Positions 19,002-27,839 of a stretch of 32,073 nt of DNA are shown here, piece after piece. The first letter of the stretch is position 1; every line of letters starts with the position of its first letter. Position numbers and translations under genes: made by a program. The stretch is from Ignavibacteriales bacterium. Its GTDB lineage: Bacteria > Bacteroidota > Ignavibacteria > Ignavibacteriales > Melioribacteraceae. The notes beneath the pieces are model-generated. The model did no database searches. It was not told the DNA's origin and saw nothing but the letters and a program-made list of their open reading frames with translations. The stretch lies in NCBI GenBank assembly GCA_020059785.1, contig JAGVBL010000248.1, positions 1 through 32,073 on the forward strand. The letters run 5' to 3'.

Positions 19002-20549
19002 ATGATAGAAAGCTCGCTTACAATATTAGATGTGATTATAATAATTGCTTATTTCATTTTTATTGTTTGGCTTGGTGCTAAGTTTAAAAAGAATCAGAAA
19101 GACACTAGAAGATATTTTCTTGGTAAACAGAATATCCCTGGTTGGGCTGTCGGTATGTCTTTGTTTGCCACAATAATATCAAGCTGGACTTTTATTGCTT
19201 TACCCGGTAAAGCTTTTAAGACAGATTTACAGTACATGGTTAATATACTTATCCTTCCTATTTGTGCCTTTATGGCATCAAAATTCTTAATTGCACTTTT
19301 CAGAAATAAAATAAAATTAAGTGCTTACGAGTATTTAGAAAAACGTTTTGGAATTTTTGCCCGCATTTATGGAAACCTTGCATTTCTTATTGTTCACTTC
19401 GGAAAGATGGCAGCGATTTTGTATTTGCTGAGTCTTACAGTTTCGGGAATTACCGGCTGGAATATTTTCGTTTTAATACTTCTGATTGGCATTGCAACCA
19501 TTCTTTATACATTCTATGGCGGGATTGAGGGTGTTGTCTGGTCCGAAGTAATTCAGGGATTTCTATTGATCGGCGGCGGCATTGTGACAGTTTTGTTCAT
19601 CCTCTTTACGTTTCCTGGTGGCGCTTCTGATCTGATATCGGAAACGATCAATGCAGATAAATTGAAACTATGGTCGTTTGATTTCACATGGACTAATCAA
19701 AATTCTATTGTTCTGATATTTTTCGGACTTAATTACTGGATGCAGAAATATGTCTCGGATCAAACAGTTGTTCAGAGATACCTTTTAGCTTCTTCTGAAA
19801 AGGGTGCATCGAAAGCAATCTGGATCTCTTCAGTATTGATTATGATGATCTGGGTTCTTTTCATGAGCATCGGAGCATTCTTGTGGACATACTACAAGTT
19901 TCAACCCGGACTATTACCGGAAACACTGATGAATACTCCCGATAAAGTATATCCTTATTTTATTGGTCATCAATTACCAAGCGGATTGACCGGAATAATT
20001 TTATCAGCACTCCTTGCCGCAACGATGTCAACATTATCTTCAGATCTTAACGCACTCGGCTCGATAATATATGACGATTATTATAATAAGTTGCGTAAAA
20101 ACAGAAATGACAGGCAGCGTTTAAAATTCTCGAGAATTACGGTTCTGGTTGCCGGTATTCTTTGTGTATTTCTTGCGATGGCATTCACAAGTATTCAATC
20201 AATGGCTGATGCAGCTTTTGATTTTGTTGCTCTTGTTGCCGGTGGAATTTTAGGAATGTATTTCCTGGGAATTTTCACACGTCGCACAAGCCCAAAAGGA
20301 TTGTATGTTGGACTCGCATTTACAGTAGTAGCAATTCTTTACCTTTTTATTAGTAATAGTGGAATGATCAAATCATATCGTTTTATTTCGATTAATACAC
20401 TTTGGATCGGATTGATTGGCAATGTTATTACTCTTGTAATTGGATATCTGACAAGTTTAATACTTACTCCTAATTATTCCGCAGAACCGGGTTTAATTAT
20501 TGGTAAATCTCACAATAATTTTCCAAATGTCTTTAATCAGGAGAAATAA
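19002..20549 (+). CDS. Sodium:solute symporter, SSS family (third of three)
   Basis: This 515-residue inner-membrane symporter is the first gene after the terminator at 18858-18885. SSS marks are RRYFLGKQNIPGWAVGMS near 36-53, GGIEGVVWSEVIQGF near 173-187, DQTVVQRYLLASS near 253-265, and LLAATMSTLSSDLN in the sodium-site helix. It is a close paralogue of the second symporter. Compared with that protein, the sodium-site segment reads STLSSDLN instead of SSLDSDLN. It is separated by only two bases from the following DapA-family gene, giving a symporter-lyase pair that mirrors the lyase-symporter pair upstream. The cargo is unknown, probably a sugar acid. Confidence 0.93.
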   Translation: MIESSLTILDVIIIIAYFIFIVWLGAKFKKNQKDTRRYFLGKQNIPGWAVGMSLFATIISSWTFIALPGKAFKTDLQYMVNILILPICAFMASKFLIALFRNKIKLSAYEYLEKRFGIFARIYGNLAFLIVHFGKMAAILYLLSLTVSGITGWNIFVLILLIGIATILYTFYGGIEGVVWSEVIQGFLLIGGGIVTVLFILFTFPGGASDLISETINADKLKLWSFDFTWTNQNSIVLIFFGLNYWMQKYVSDQTVVQRYLLASSEKGASKAIWISSVLIMMIWVLFMSIGAFLWTYYKFQPGLLPETLMNTPDKVYPYFIGHQLPSGLTGIILSALLAATMSTLSSDLNALGSIIYDDYYNKLRKNRNDRQRLKFSRITVLVAGILCVFLAMAFTSIQSMADAAFDFVALVAGGILGMYFLGIFTRRTSPKGLYVGLAFTVVAILYLFISNSGMIKSYRFISINTLWIGLIGNVITLVIGYLTSLILTPNYSAEPGLIIGKSHNNFPNVFNQEK

Positions 20550-20551
20550 AG

Positions 20552-21514
20552 ATGAATTATAAGGAACACCCATGGATGGGAGTTTTTGCCGCAACTCTCT
20601 GCACATTTAAAGCTAACGAAGAAATTGATGAGGTTGGATTACGCGAATACTTTGCCAGAATGAGCAGAGTGGATGAATTAAAAGGACTTGTTTGCAACGG
20701 TCACACAGGGGAAATAATGTCTTTGCGGGAGAAGGAACGGACATTTGTAACAAAAGTTTTAGCTGAAGAAATCAGAAAGAGCGGAACGAAAAAGAAAGTT
20801 ATTACCGGAATTTGCGGAGAGGGAAGTATTACTGCAACAGAACAATCACTAGCTGCTAAAGAAGTTGGGGCAGATGCAATACTTTTAATGCCTCCGCACT
20901 ATCAGCTAAGGTTTGGTCGTTCAAGTCAAACGGCAATCGATTTTATTCATGATGTTGCCGACGGAGCGGACATCGATATTATTCTCCATCAATACCCTTC
21001 CTGGACGAAAGTTGGATACACGTTAAATGAAATGCTGGAAATTGTTAAACATCCCCGAGTTGTTTGTATTAAGATGGGTACGCGCGATATGGCACGGTGG
21101 CTCTATGATTATGAAAAGTTAAAAGAAGCAAAACCGGATTTGTCAATTATTACCTGTCACGATGAGTACTTACTTCCAACTCTCCTCGAAGCGGGTGATG
21201 GCGCACTTATTGGCTTTGCAGGCTTTACTCCTGAATTGATGATCAAACTTGTCCATGCTTGTGTTGAAGGTAATTTGAAAGAGGCAAAAAATGCACAGAA
21301 GACTGTGGCACCGTTAGCTAGGTTGGTATACAATTTCGGCGAACCGGGAAGTTATGCCCATCAAAGAATGAAAGTTGCTCTCTGGTTAATGGGAAAAATA
21401 TCTTCTCCGGTATTCCGCAGACCGATTAGACCGATTTCGAAGGAGAGCACTAAAAAAATTGCTGATGAATTGAATAGAATCGGTTATGAAACACCAAATG
21501 CAAAACACATTTAA
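20552..21514 (+). CDS. DapA-family protein with altered active-site tyrosine
   Basis: These 320 residues have the DapA/NanA TIM-barrel pattern: GHTGE at 50-54 (cf. GTTGE) and the Schiff-base Lys K174 in VVCIKMGTRD. Where canonical members read LYNxP, this one reads LHQYP, so the catalytic Tyr position is His146 and a Tyr (148) sits two residues later. The protein may still form a Schiff base but use different proton-transfer chemistry, or act on another substrate. A C-terminal extension after MKVALWLMG runs to residue 320. An AGGAG ribosome-binding site lies inside the end of the symporter gene, two bases separate the genes, and translation is likely coupled. It differs strongly from the other DapA-family protein at 16263. 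Fold assignment is secure, reaction unknown. Confidence 0.85.
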   Translation: MNYKEHPWMGVFAATLCTFKANEEIDEVGLREYFARMSRVDELKGLVCNGHTGEIMSLREKERTFVTKVLAEEIRKSGTKKKVITGICGEGSITATEQSLAAKEVGADAILLMPPHYQLRFGRSSQTAIDFIHDVADGADIDIILHQYPSWTKVGYTLNEMLEIVKHPRVVCIKMGTRDMARWLYDYEKLKEAKPDLSIITCHDEYLLPTLLEAGDGALIGFAGFTPELMIKLVHACVEGNLKEAKNAQKTVAPLARLVYNFGEPGSYAHQRMKVALWLMGKISSPVFRRPIRPISKESTKKIADELNRIGYETPNAKHI

Positions 21515-21519
21515 TTAAA

Positions 21520-22590
21520 ATGAACAGAAGAGATTTTGCTAAAATATCATCGCTTGCTGCTTTGGGTCTTGCTTTGCCCAGTGGATTTGATGCTAGGGAT
21601 ATGTCCAAAAAGAAAATGAAAATTGGAATGATCGGTACTACACATTCACATGCATCCGAAAAAATAAAAACGATTCTTGGTCTTTGTGAAATATATGATT
21701 TGGTAGGTGTTGCAGAAGTTGATAGCATAAAACAAAAAGCCGCTGCTGCATCAGCGGATTACAATGGCGTTAAGTGGGTAACAAAGAAAGAATTGTTAAG
21801 TTTTAAATCACTTGATGCTGTGATTATTGAATCATCTATGGAAGATGTTCTTAATGATGCAATCGATTCTGTAAAAGCCGGGAAACATATTCACATCGAT
21901 AATCCTCCGGGAAGATCGTTCCCTCTGTTTGAAGATCTGCTTATTGAAGCAGAAAGTAGGGGATTGGCATTTCAACTCGGCTACTTTACACGATACAATA
22001 GAGCCGTTCAAACAGCAAAAAAAATTATATGCGAAGGTGTGATCGGAGAGATTTTTGAAATTGATGGAACTTTCAGCAAAAAGATTCCTGATAAGAGAAG
22101 GAATGATATTGCTAAATATTATGGCGGCTCAATGCTTTTTCTAGGTTGCTATTTAATTGAATTAGTCGTTTCAATTCTTGGCGAACCTGATAGAATCACA
22201 ACATACAGAAAGAAAACATTTCCTGATCTTGACAATCTTTATGATAACGAACTTACTGTTTTGGAATACAAACATGCAACTGCTTCACTTCGGAGTTCGG
22301 TCTTGGAAATTGACGGTGAAGTAAGAAGAAATTTAACTTTTGTCGGAACTGAAGGTACGGTTGAAATAAATCCTTTTGAGCCCGGAAAAGTATTTTTAAC
22401 ACTTAATGAACCGAAGAAAAACTATTTGAAAGGGAAGAATCAAATTCAATTGCCGGAACAACGGGATAGATATTCAGAACAGCTTATTGATTTTGCCGGT
22501 ATGATAAGGAAAGAAAAACAACTTTACTTTCCGGTAGTAAAAGAATTGGAAATTCATAAAGCGCTGCTTACGGCAGCAAACTATTATTAA
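21520..22590 (+). CDS. Gfo/Idh/MocA-like protein, Tat leader, degenerate catalytic motifs
   Basis: The protein has 356 residues. The N-terminus MNRRDFAKISSLAALGL is a Tat-type leader, so the product is probably periplasmic. The Rossmann loop reads IGTTHSHA (38-45) instead of GxGxxG. The family's catalytic EKP is D127-N128-P129 in HIDNPPG, so the catalytic Lys is lost, and the usual catalytic His in the G-x-H-x-x-D/E motif is Y211 in LGCYLIELV. The C-terminal Gfo/Idh domain is otherwise complete (GEIFEIDGTF, FVGTEGTVEI). It may bind NAD and a sugar but catalyse something other than simple oxidation, or be a binding protein. It starts five bases after the DapA-like gene. The family is likely, the function unknown. 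Confidence 0.83.
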   Translation: MNRRDFAKISSLAALGLALPSGFDARDMSKKKMKIGMIGTTHSHASEKIKTILGLCEIYDLVGVAEVDSIKQKAAAASADYNGVKWVTKKELLSFKSLDAVIIESSMEDVLNDAIDSVKAGKHIHIDNPPGRSFPLFEDLLIEAESRGLAFQLGYFTRYNRAVQTAKKIICEGVIGEIFEIDGTFSKKIPDKRRNDIAKYYGGSMLFLGCYLIELVVSILGEPDRITTYRKKTFPDLDNLYDNELTVLEYKHATASLRSSVLEIDGEVRRNLTFVGTEGTVEINPFEPGKVFLTLNEPKKNYLKGKNQIQLPEQRDRYSEQLIDFAGMIRKEKQLYFPVVKELEIHKALLTAANYY

Positions 22591-22604
22591 AGAGCTAAAT
22601 CCAT

Positions 22605-23099
22605 ATGGACACAACAAAAAATAATTATTCAAAAACTCAGCTTATCGCATTGGTAACATTGCGGGCATTGATCGGCTGGCATCTTCTTTATGAAGGAATT
22701 GTAAAACTGTTGAATCCCGAATGGTCTGCAGCTGCATATCTTCGCGATTCGAAGTGGATCTTCTCCGGATTCTTTAATTGGATTGCCGATACATCAAGTG
22801 TGCTGCAAATTGTTAACTTTCTAAACGTTTGGGGTCTACTGCTTATCGGTTTAGGTCTGATGATCGGATTGCTCACACGAACTTCAACAATCGCCGGAAT
22901 TGTTTTGATTCTATTCTACTATTTAGCAACCCCGCCGCTAACCGGATTGACTTACATGTTTCCACCGGAAGGGAGTTATTTAATTGTTAATAAAAACCTG
23001 ATTGAATTAGCTGCTCTTGTTGTGCTTTTGTTTTTCCCATCCGGAAAAATTATTGGTATCGACCGAATAATATCAAAGCTTAGAAGGAAAGAATCATGA
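22605..23099 (+). CDS. DoxX-family membrane protein
   Basis: This 164-residue protein has about four membrane spans (roughly 13-33, 66-87, 90-112 and 127-146). The motif HLLYEGIVKLLNPEW early on, a GLLTR loop between helices two and three, and the C-terminal NLIELAALVVLLFFPSG are typical of DoxX/DoxD-like proteins, some of which take part in quinone-linked oxidation. Its stop overlaps the start of the next Gfo/Idh gene by four bases (ATGA), indicating translational coupling and equal expression. A role passing electrons from the exported Gfo/Idh enzyme to the quinone pool is attractive but only inferred. Confidence 0.85.
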   Translation: MDTTKNNYSKTQLIALVTLRALIGWHLLYEGIVKLLNPEWSAAAYLRDSKWIFSGFFNWIADTSSVLQIVNFLNVWGLLLIGLGLMIGLLTRTSTIAGIVLILFYYLATPPLTGLTYMFPPEGSYLIVNKNLIELAALVVLLFFPSGKIIGIDRIISKLRRKES

Positions 23100-24631
23100 A
23101 TGATGAGAAGAAAGAAAATAATAAGCTTCAGCGGAGAGATTTCCTAACCGGGTTAGCAACTATTCCGGTTCTCGGTTTGTTTGGAGCCGGTTTGTTAAAT
23201 CAAATTCTCTACAATAAAAACCGGGATGAATTGCTTAAATCTGATTTTAACCTGGGCGATTTAATTTCTGAGAGTGATGAATACCAGAATGACACAGAAG
23301 GTGATTTGCTTAGAATAGGAATTATCGGAACCGGCAGCAGAGGTATGAATTTATTGGAATCATTAGGTTTTACTAACACCAGGACAAAAAATAAATTGTA
23401 CGGCAATTTGAAAATTCAACTCGCCGGTGTTTGTGATGTTTACGACGATGCCGCTGAAGAAGCAATAATGTTATCTAAATATAATTCATTTGTGAAAAAT
23501 TCTGATGAATTCCCTCGGGCTAAGAGATACAAAAATTATCTTGATATGCTTAGCGATAAAGAAATTGATGCGGTAATTATTGCAACGCCCGATCACTGGC
23601 ATGCAAAAATGATAATTGAATCTGCAAATGCCGGAAAACATATTTTTGCTGAGAAGTGTCTGACAAGAACCATTGAAGAAGTTTATCAAATAAAAGATGC
23701 TCTGAAGAACAAAAAAATTGTTTTTCAGTATGGACATCAGAACCGTCAGCAGCTTTCATACAAAGTTGCTCGGCAAATGATAATGCAGAATATTTTAGGA
23801 AAAATTACATTATTAAAAACTCACACATACCGCAATACTCCGCAAGGTGCCTTCATTAGGCATTTAGACCAGAAAATTGATCCCGATAAAGTTGATTGGC
23901 AGCAATGGCTTGGTGATACTCCGTATTACCCGTTTACACCAAGCCGTTATTTTGGCTGGCAGAAATTTTTTGAGTATAGCGGGGGTTTGCCTGCGCACAT
24001 GTTCTCTCATGAATATGATGCAATTAATCAGGTTTTCAAGTTAGGTATTCCAAAATCTGTGGTAGCAATGGGAGGAATCTATTACTGGAAAGATGACCGC
24101 AACACACCGGATGTTTTTCAGGCTTCATTTGAATATCCCGATCGGGAGTTGATCCTTACATATGATGCCAACCTTGCAAACACAAGCACAGGTGAGTATG
24201 AAAGAGGTGCAAAGGTAAAAGAAATTGTTGGTAATGATGCATGGATGAAACTCGGACTAAATATTACAATCTACCCCGATAAAAATTCTGAGAAGTACAA
24301 AGAGAAAATAAAACAAGGATTGGTTGAACCCGATTCTCCATTATTATCATTTATTCCCGGTGAAAATAAAAGTTCGGTACAGACTATTACATCTGCATCA
24401 AAAAAATTATATGCAAGCAGCGGTCTGGTCTCAACTTATAGGAATGGGAAAGAGGTAGATGTTACATATTTACATTTAAGAGAATGGCTGGAAGGTATTA
24501 GAAAAGGAATTGTGGTAAGCGGTACTTTCCAAACAGCTTTCGAAGATGCTATTACATGCCACATGGCGACTAAATCGTATCTCGAAAAACGGAGAGTTGA
24601 GTGGGATCCGGTCAATCAAAAAGTTATTTAA
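23096..24631 (+). CDS. Exported Gfo/Idh/MocA oxidoreductase, Tat leader
   Basis: The protein has 511 residues, longer than typical cytoplasmic family members (about 340-400). LQRRDFLTGLATIPVLG at 11-27 is a Tat leader, so the NAD cofactor would be loaded before export. The dinucleotide motif GIIGTGSRG (75-83), the segment TPDHWHA (164-170), the catalytic E186-K187-C188 (EKP-like) and H305 with D308 in FSHEYDAI are intact, unlike the Gfo/Idh-like gene two positions upstream. The overall layout recalls the large exported Gfo/Idh and GH109-like proteins of Bacteroidota and Planctomycetes, which oxidise sugars or use an oxidation step for glycoside cleavage. It overlaps the DoxX gene by four bases. 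The substrate is unknown. Confidence 0.9.
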   Translation: MNDEKKENNKLQRRDFLTGLATIPVLGLFGAGLLNQILYNKNRDELLKSDFNLGDLISESDEYQNDTEGDLLRIGIIGTGSRGMNLLESLGFTNTRTKNKLYGNLKIQLAGVCDVYDDAAEEAIMLSKYNSFVKNSDEFPRAKRYKNYLDMLSDKEIDAVIIATPDHWHAKMIIESANAGKHIFAEKCLTRTIEEVYQIKDALKNKKIVFQYGHQNRQQLSYKVARQMIMQNILGKITLLKTHTYRNTPQGAFIRHLDQKIDPDKVDWQQWLGDTPYYPFTPSRYFGWQKFFEYSGGLPAHMFSHEYDAINQVFKLGIPKSVVAMGGIYYWKDDRNTPDVFQASFEYPDRELILTYDANLANTSTGEYERGAKVKEIVGNDAWMKLGLNITIYPDKNSEKYKEKIKQGLVEPDSPLLSFIPGENKSSVQTITSASKKLYASSGLVSTYRNGKEVDVTYLHLREWLEGIRKGIVVSGTFQTAFEDAITCHMATKSYLEKRRVEWDPVNQKVI

Positions 24632-24666
24632 TAAGTATGATTAATTTGAAAAGTTTTCATAATGCC

Positions 24667-24671
24667 GGAGG
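24667..24671 (+). promoter_or_regulatory. Ribosome-binding site that fixes the sialidase-like start at 24677
   Basis: GGAGG lies five bases before ATG 24677. The upstream in-frame ATG at 24662 would place this site inside the coding sequence and has no good ribosome-binding site of its own. Confidence 0.75.
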
Positions 24672-24676
24672 GTTTA

Positions 24677-25816
24677 ATGTTTAGAAGTATTATTAAAATA
24701 TTGATCTCGATTTTACTTTTAACAGTTACTAATTGTGCACAGCAGTCGAATGATATTAAACACACAATTGTTGCAATCGAAAAAGGAAAATTTCACGGCT
24801 GGCCGGCAAATAACGGAATCTGGAGCTGGGGAAATGAAATCCTCGTAGGCTTTACTCAAACAGATTATGAGGAAACAGAAAGTCACAATATTAAGAACGA
24901 CTCTCCTTTATTAAGCAAACTTGCCAGAAGCCTTGATGGAGGTAAAACATGGAGAGTCTTTGATCCGGAAAACTATGTGGGGGATAATGGAAAAAAAACT
25001 AGACTGACAGAACCAATCAATTTTTTAAAGGAAGGATTTGCCCTTCGTATATCAAGCGATACCTATCATGGCAATAAAGATCCTGAAGGTCAGTTCTTTT
25101 ATTCGTATGATAAAGGGAATTCCTGGAATGGTCCGTTTTATCTGGGAGAAGTTTCAAAATTCTCACGTTTCAATGGATACGTCTTAACGCCGCGCACAGA
25201 TTATTTAGTACTTGGCGAGAAAGAATGTTTAATTTTTATTTCATCCCGAATTCCAGAAACAGGAATGTCTGATAAAATTTCTGTGATTCAAACTGCCGAC
25301 GGCGGGCTGACTTTTCAGTTGGTTGCAGACTACGTTGTACCGGCATCCGATCCACATCGTGCTGCTATGCCTAATACCGTTCGCATCTCGGATAACGAAC
25401 TTGTAATGTCTGTAAGAAGGAGAGTTATTGCCGACAACACAAAAAACTGGATCGATCTTTATTACTCAAATGATCTTGGTAAGACATGGGAATTCAGAAG
25501 TAAAATTGGTGATACAGGGGCATATAATGGTAATCCTCCCTCACTTGTAAAATTGAATGATGGTCGTTTATGCGCAGTTTATGGAGATAGAAACTCGAGT
25601 AGAATTGTCGGTAGATACAGCAGCGATGATGGTAAAACGTGGACAGAAGAATTTGTCATACGTGACAACTTCTATACACGTGAAAGACAGGACATGAAAG
25701 ATCTTGGTTATTGCCGCGTTGTTCAAAACAGAGACGGTGAGGTAGTTGCAATTTATTATTGGGCAACTGAAGAAAATCCGGAACAACACATTGCAGCTTC
25801 GATTTGGAAACCCTGA
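24677..25816 (+). CDS. Sialidase-fold (Asp-box/BNR) exported protein
   Basis: From the preferred start the protein has 379 residues. The leader MFRSIIKILISILLLTVTNC ends at a Cys (residue 20) in a lipobox-like but imperfect context (VTNC), so it may be a lipoprotein. Five Asp-box-like motifs are visible (SLDGGKTW, SYDKGNSW, TADGGLTF, SNDLGKTW, SSDDGKTW), giving a probable six-bladed sialidase-type propeller. Arginines in SVRRRV and GRYSS could be active-site residues, but the FRIP motif of GH33 sialidases is not seen, so sialidase activity should not be assumed. The sialidase fold also occurs in other hydrolases and in glycan lyases. It lies between the exported oxidoreductase and a second Asp-box gene. 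Confidence 0.85.
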   Translation: MFRSIIKILISILLLTVTNCAQQSNDIKHTIVAIEKGKFHGWPANNGIWSWGNEILVGFTQTDYEETESHNIKNDSPLLSKLARSLDGGKTWRVFDPENYVGDNGKKTRLTEPINFLKEGFALRISSDTYHGNKDPEGQFFYSYDKGNSWNGPFYLGEVSKFSRFNGYVLTPRTDYLVLGEKECLIFISSRIPETGMSDKISVIQTADGGLTFQLVADYVVPASDPHRAAMPNTVRISDNELVMSVRRRVIADNTKNWIDLYYSNDLGKTWEFRSKIGDTGAYNGNPPSLVKLNDGRLCAVYGDRNSSRIVGRYSSDDGKTWTEEFVIRDNFYTRERQDMKDLGYCRVVQNRDGEVVAIYYWATEENPEQHIAASIWKP

Positions 25817-25864
25817 ATTCTGAAATTTTCTAAAAAAATCTTGAATTAAATAAAAGGTGGAACA

Positions 25865-27838
25865 ATGAAATTATTTTTTAGAATTATTTTATCTATGTCG
25901 GCAATTTTTTTTACTGCAAATCTGCTTTTAGCACAGCAAGTAATGCCGCCATCGGTGGAACAATCATTAAACGAACCGATTAAATATACCGGTCAACTCA
26001 ATCCGGATAAGAGGTTTTACGATGGCAGACTTCCACATGTTGTTGGTGTTCATCATTACCAGGTTTTACGTGCCAACCGGAGTAATCCTTCCGAGCCAGG
26101 CATTGTGGGATGGACATATAATCATCAACCTTACCTTTCATATTGGAACGATACATTTTATTTACAGTATCTATCTGGATTGATCGGAGAGCATACACCC
26201 CCGACTCGAATTCTTATTACAAAATCGAAGGACGGAATCAACTGGAGTGACCCGGTTGTAGTTTTCCCGGAATATATTCTGCCTGAGATAAACGACGACG
26301 GGGAAATGATTCCGGCCGGCACTTTCGCAGTTCATCATCAGAGAATGGGATGGTATGTTGCACCGAATGGAAAACTTTTAACACTTGGATTTGTTGGTTA
26401 TTGTGCAACACCGCGCAGATCTCCGAATGCCGGTAATGGTATTGGAAGAATTGTAAGAGAAGTAAAATCAGATGGAACATTCGGTCCCATCTATTTTATC
26501 CGTTATAACCGCCATGTCGGTTGGAACGAAAAAAACACAAACTACCCGTTCTATAAAGAAAGCAAAGACAAAGATTTTCTTGTTGCATGTGAGAGCTTGC
26601 TTGCGGATAAACTTATTACTCTTCAGTGGTGGGAAGAAGATAGAGGCAAGGACGGATTTTATGCAATGGATCCTTCGCAGGTCCCTGACGGCGATACGTT
26701 CTCAAAAAAATCTACAACTGCTGCCGGAGCCGGCAAAGCATTCAATTATTATACTCGTCCCGATGGAGTAATTGTTGGTTTATGGAAAAATCAGTATGCT
26801 TCCATGAGTTCCGATAAAGGCAAAACCTGGACTCCGATAGTAAAGAATGAATCGCTACTTACTTCAGGGGCAAAAACCTGGGGACAGAAGACCGATGATG
26901 GCAAATATGTTATAGTTCACAATCAATCGGCAACGAAGCGAAATCGATTCCCGATGACTGCATTGGTTGGAGACGACGGGCATACGTTCGATAGAATATT
27001 CGGATTACGCGGAGAAGTTCCTACTCGAAGATATCAGGGGATTCATAAAAATCCCGGTGTTCAATACTTCAGGGGAATTATTGAAGGAAATGGAAATCCT
27101 CCCGGGAACGATCTATGGATGACTTATAGTGTAAATAAAGAAGATATATGGATTACAAAAACACCAACACCAATTGTTGGAAGCGTTAATGATGAAGTAA
27201 ATGAAAATTTTGAGAATGTGAATTCGATTAGCGACTTGAAATTATGGAGCGTTTATATGCCATCATGGGGACCGGTATCAATTATCAAAGATCCTAATTC
27301 AAAAAACAGTTATCTGGAACTCCGTGATGAAGAGCCATATGACTATTCATTCTTTGAAAGGATTTTCCCATCTGAATCAAAGAAAGAGATCGAGTTCAAA
27401 TTTCAAGGTGAAAAGCTTCCGCAGGGTTTTGCACCTGAGATCGAAGTTCAGGATCAGAAAGGAAACAGGGCTATTAAACTAAGAATTGATAAAGACTGGC
27501 TCTCATTTGATATCGAAAAAGTTTCAGTGGACCCGGTTAAGATTGATCCGAAAAAATGGAACCATGTTAAACTTGATATTGACTGTATAAAAGGATCATA
27601 CAAAGTAACTGTTAATGGAATTCGCTATCCAGACGAAATTCTGTTTGGAGAAAAAGCCGATGTTGTTGAACGCATCGTTTTCAGAACCGGTCCGTACAGA
27701 AATTTTATTCCGGCTCAGGTTGTTGAGAGAGGGATCGGTTCACAATCCGGTTTTGATCTTGATGACCAACCGGGTGCAGATTATAAATCTCCTCTTATAA
27801 TTCTTAATCTCGATGATATTATAACAAGGAGCTATTAA
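25865..27838 (+). CDS. Exported Asp-box propeller protein with C-terminal lectin-like domain
   Basis: The protein has 657 residues with a Sec leader (about 1-23, ending LLLAQQ). Residues ~35-435 look like a sialidase-type propeller, with Asp-box-like SKDGINWSD and SSDKGKTWTP and a His- and Arg-rich face (VVGVHHYQ, AVHHQRMGWY, TRRYQGIH). Residues ~445-610 form a jelly-roll-like domain (FENVNSISDLKLW, KKEIEFKFQ, WNHVKLDID, YKVTVNG) resembling LamG/concanavalin-type carbohydrate-binding domains. No GH33 FRIP motif was found. The catalytic role is unknown; a glycoside hydrolase or lyase acting on an acidic glycan is possible, since seven-bladed propeller lyases exist. AAGGTGG precedes the ATG. 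The following cupin starts one base after its stop, so the two are translationally coupled. Confidence 0.83.
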   Translation: MKLFFRIILSMSAIFFTANLLLAQQVMPPSVEQSLNEPIKYTGQLNPDKRFYDGRLPHVVGVHHYQVLRANRSNPSEPGIVGWTYNHQPYLSYWNDTFYLQYLSGLIGEHTPPTRILITKSKDGINWSDPVVVFPEYILPEINDDGEMIPAGTFAVHHQRMGWYVAPNGKLLTLGFVGYCATPRRSPNAGNGIGRIVREVKSDGTFGPIYFIRYNRHVGWNEKNTNYPFYKESKDKDFLVACESLLADKLITLQWWEEDRGKDGFYAMDPSQVPDGDTFSKKSTTAAGAGKAFNYYTRPDGVIVGLWKNQYASMSSDKGKTWTPIVKNESLLTSGAKTWGQKTDDGKYVIVHNQSATKRNRFPMTALVGDDGHTFDRIFGLRGEVPTRRYQGIHKNPGVQYFRGIIEGNGNPPGNDLWMTYSVNKEDIWITKTPTPIVGSVNDEVNENFENVNSISDLKLWSVYMPSWGPVSIIKDPNSKNSYLELRDEEPYDYSFFERIFPSESKKEIEFKFQGEKLPQGFAPEIEVQDQKGNRAIKLRIDKDWLSFDIEKVSVDPVKIDPKKWNHVKLDIDCIKGSYKVTVNGIRYPDEILFGEKADVVERIVFRTGPYRNFIPAQVVERGIGSQSGFDLDDQPGADYKSPLIILNLDDIITRSY

Positions 27839-27839
27839 A

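Noticed and set aside
16263..25816. A sialic acid catabolism locus (NanA-like lyase, SSS sialate transporter, sialidases)
   Set aside because: The propellers lack the GH33 FRIP motif, one lyase lacks the catalytic Tyr, no NanE or NanK is present, and GH28 and IdnO-like neighbours point to uronates or other sugar acids. It remains only a weak alternative.
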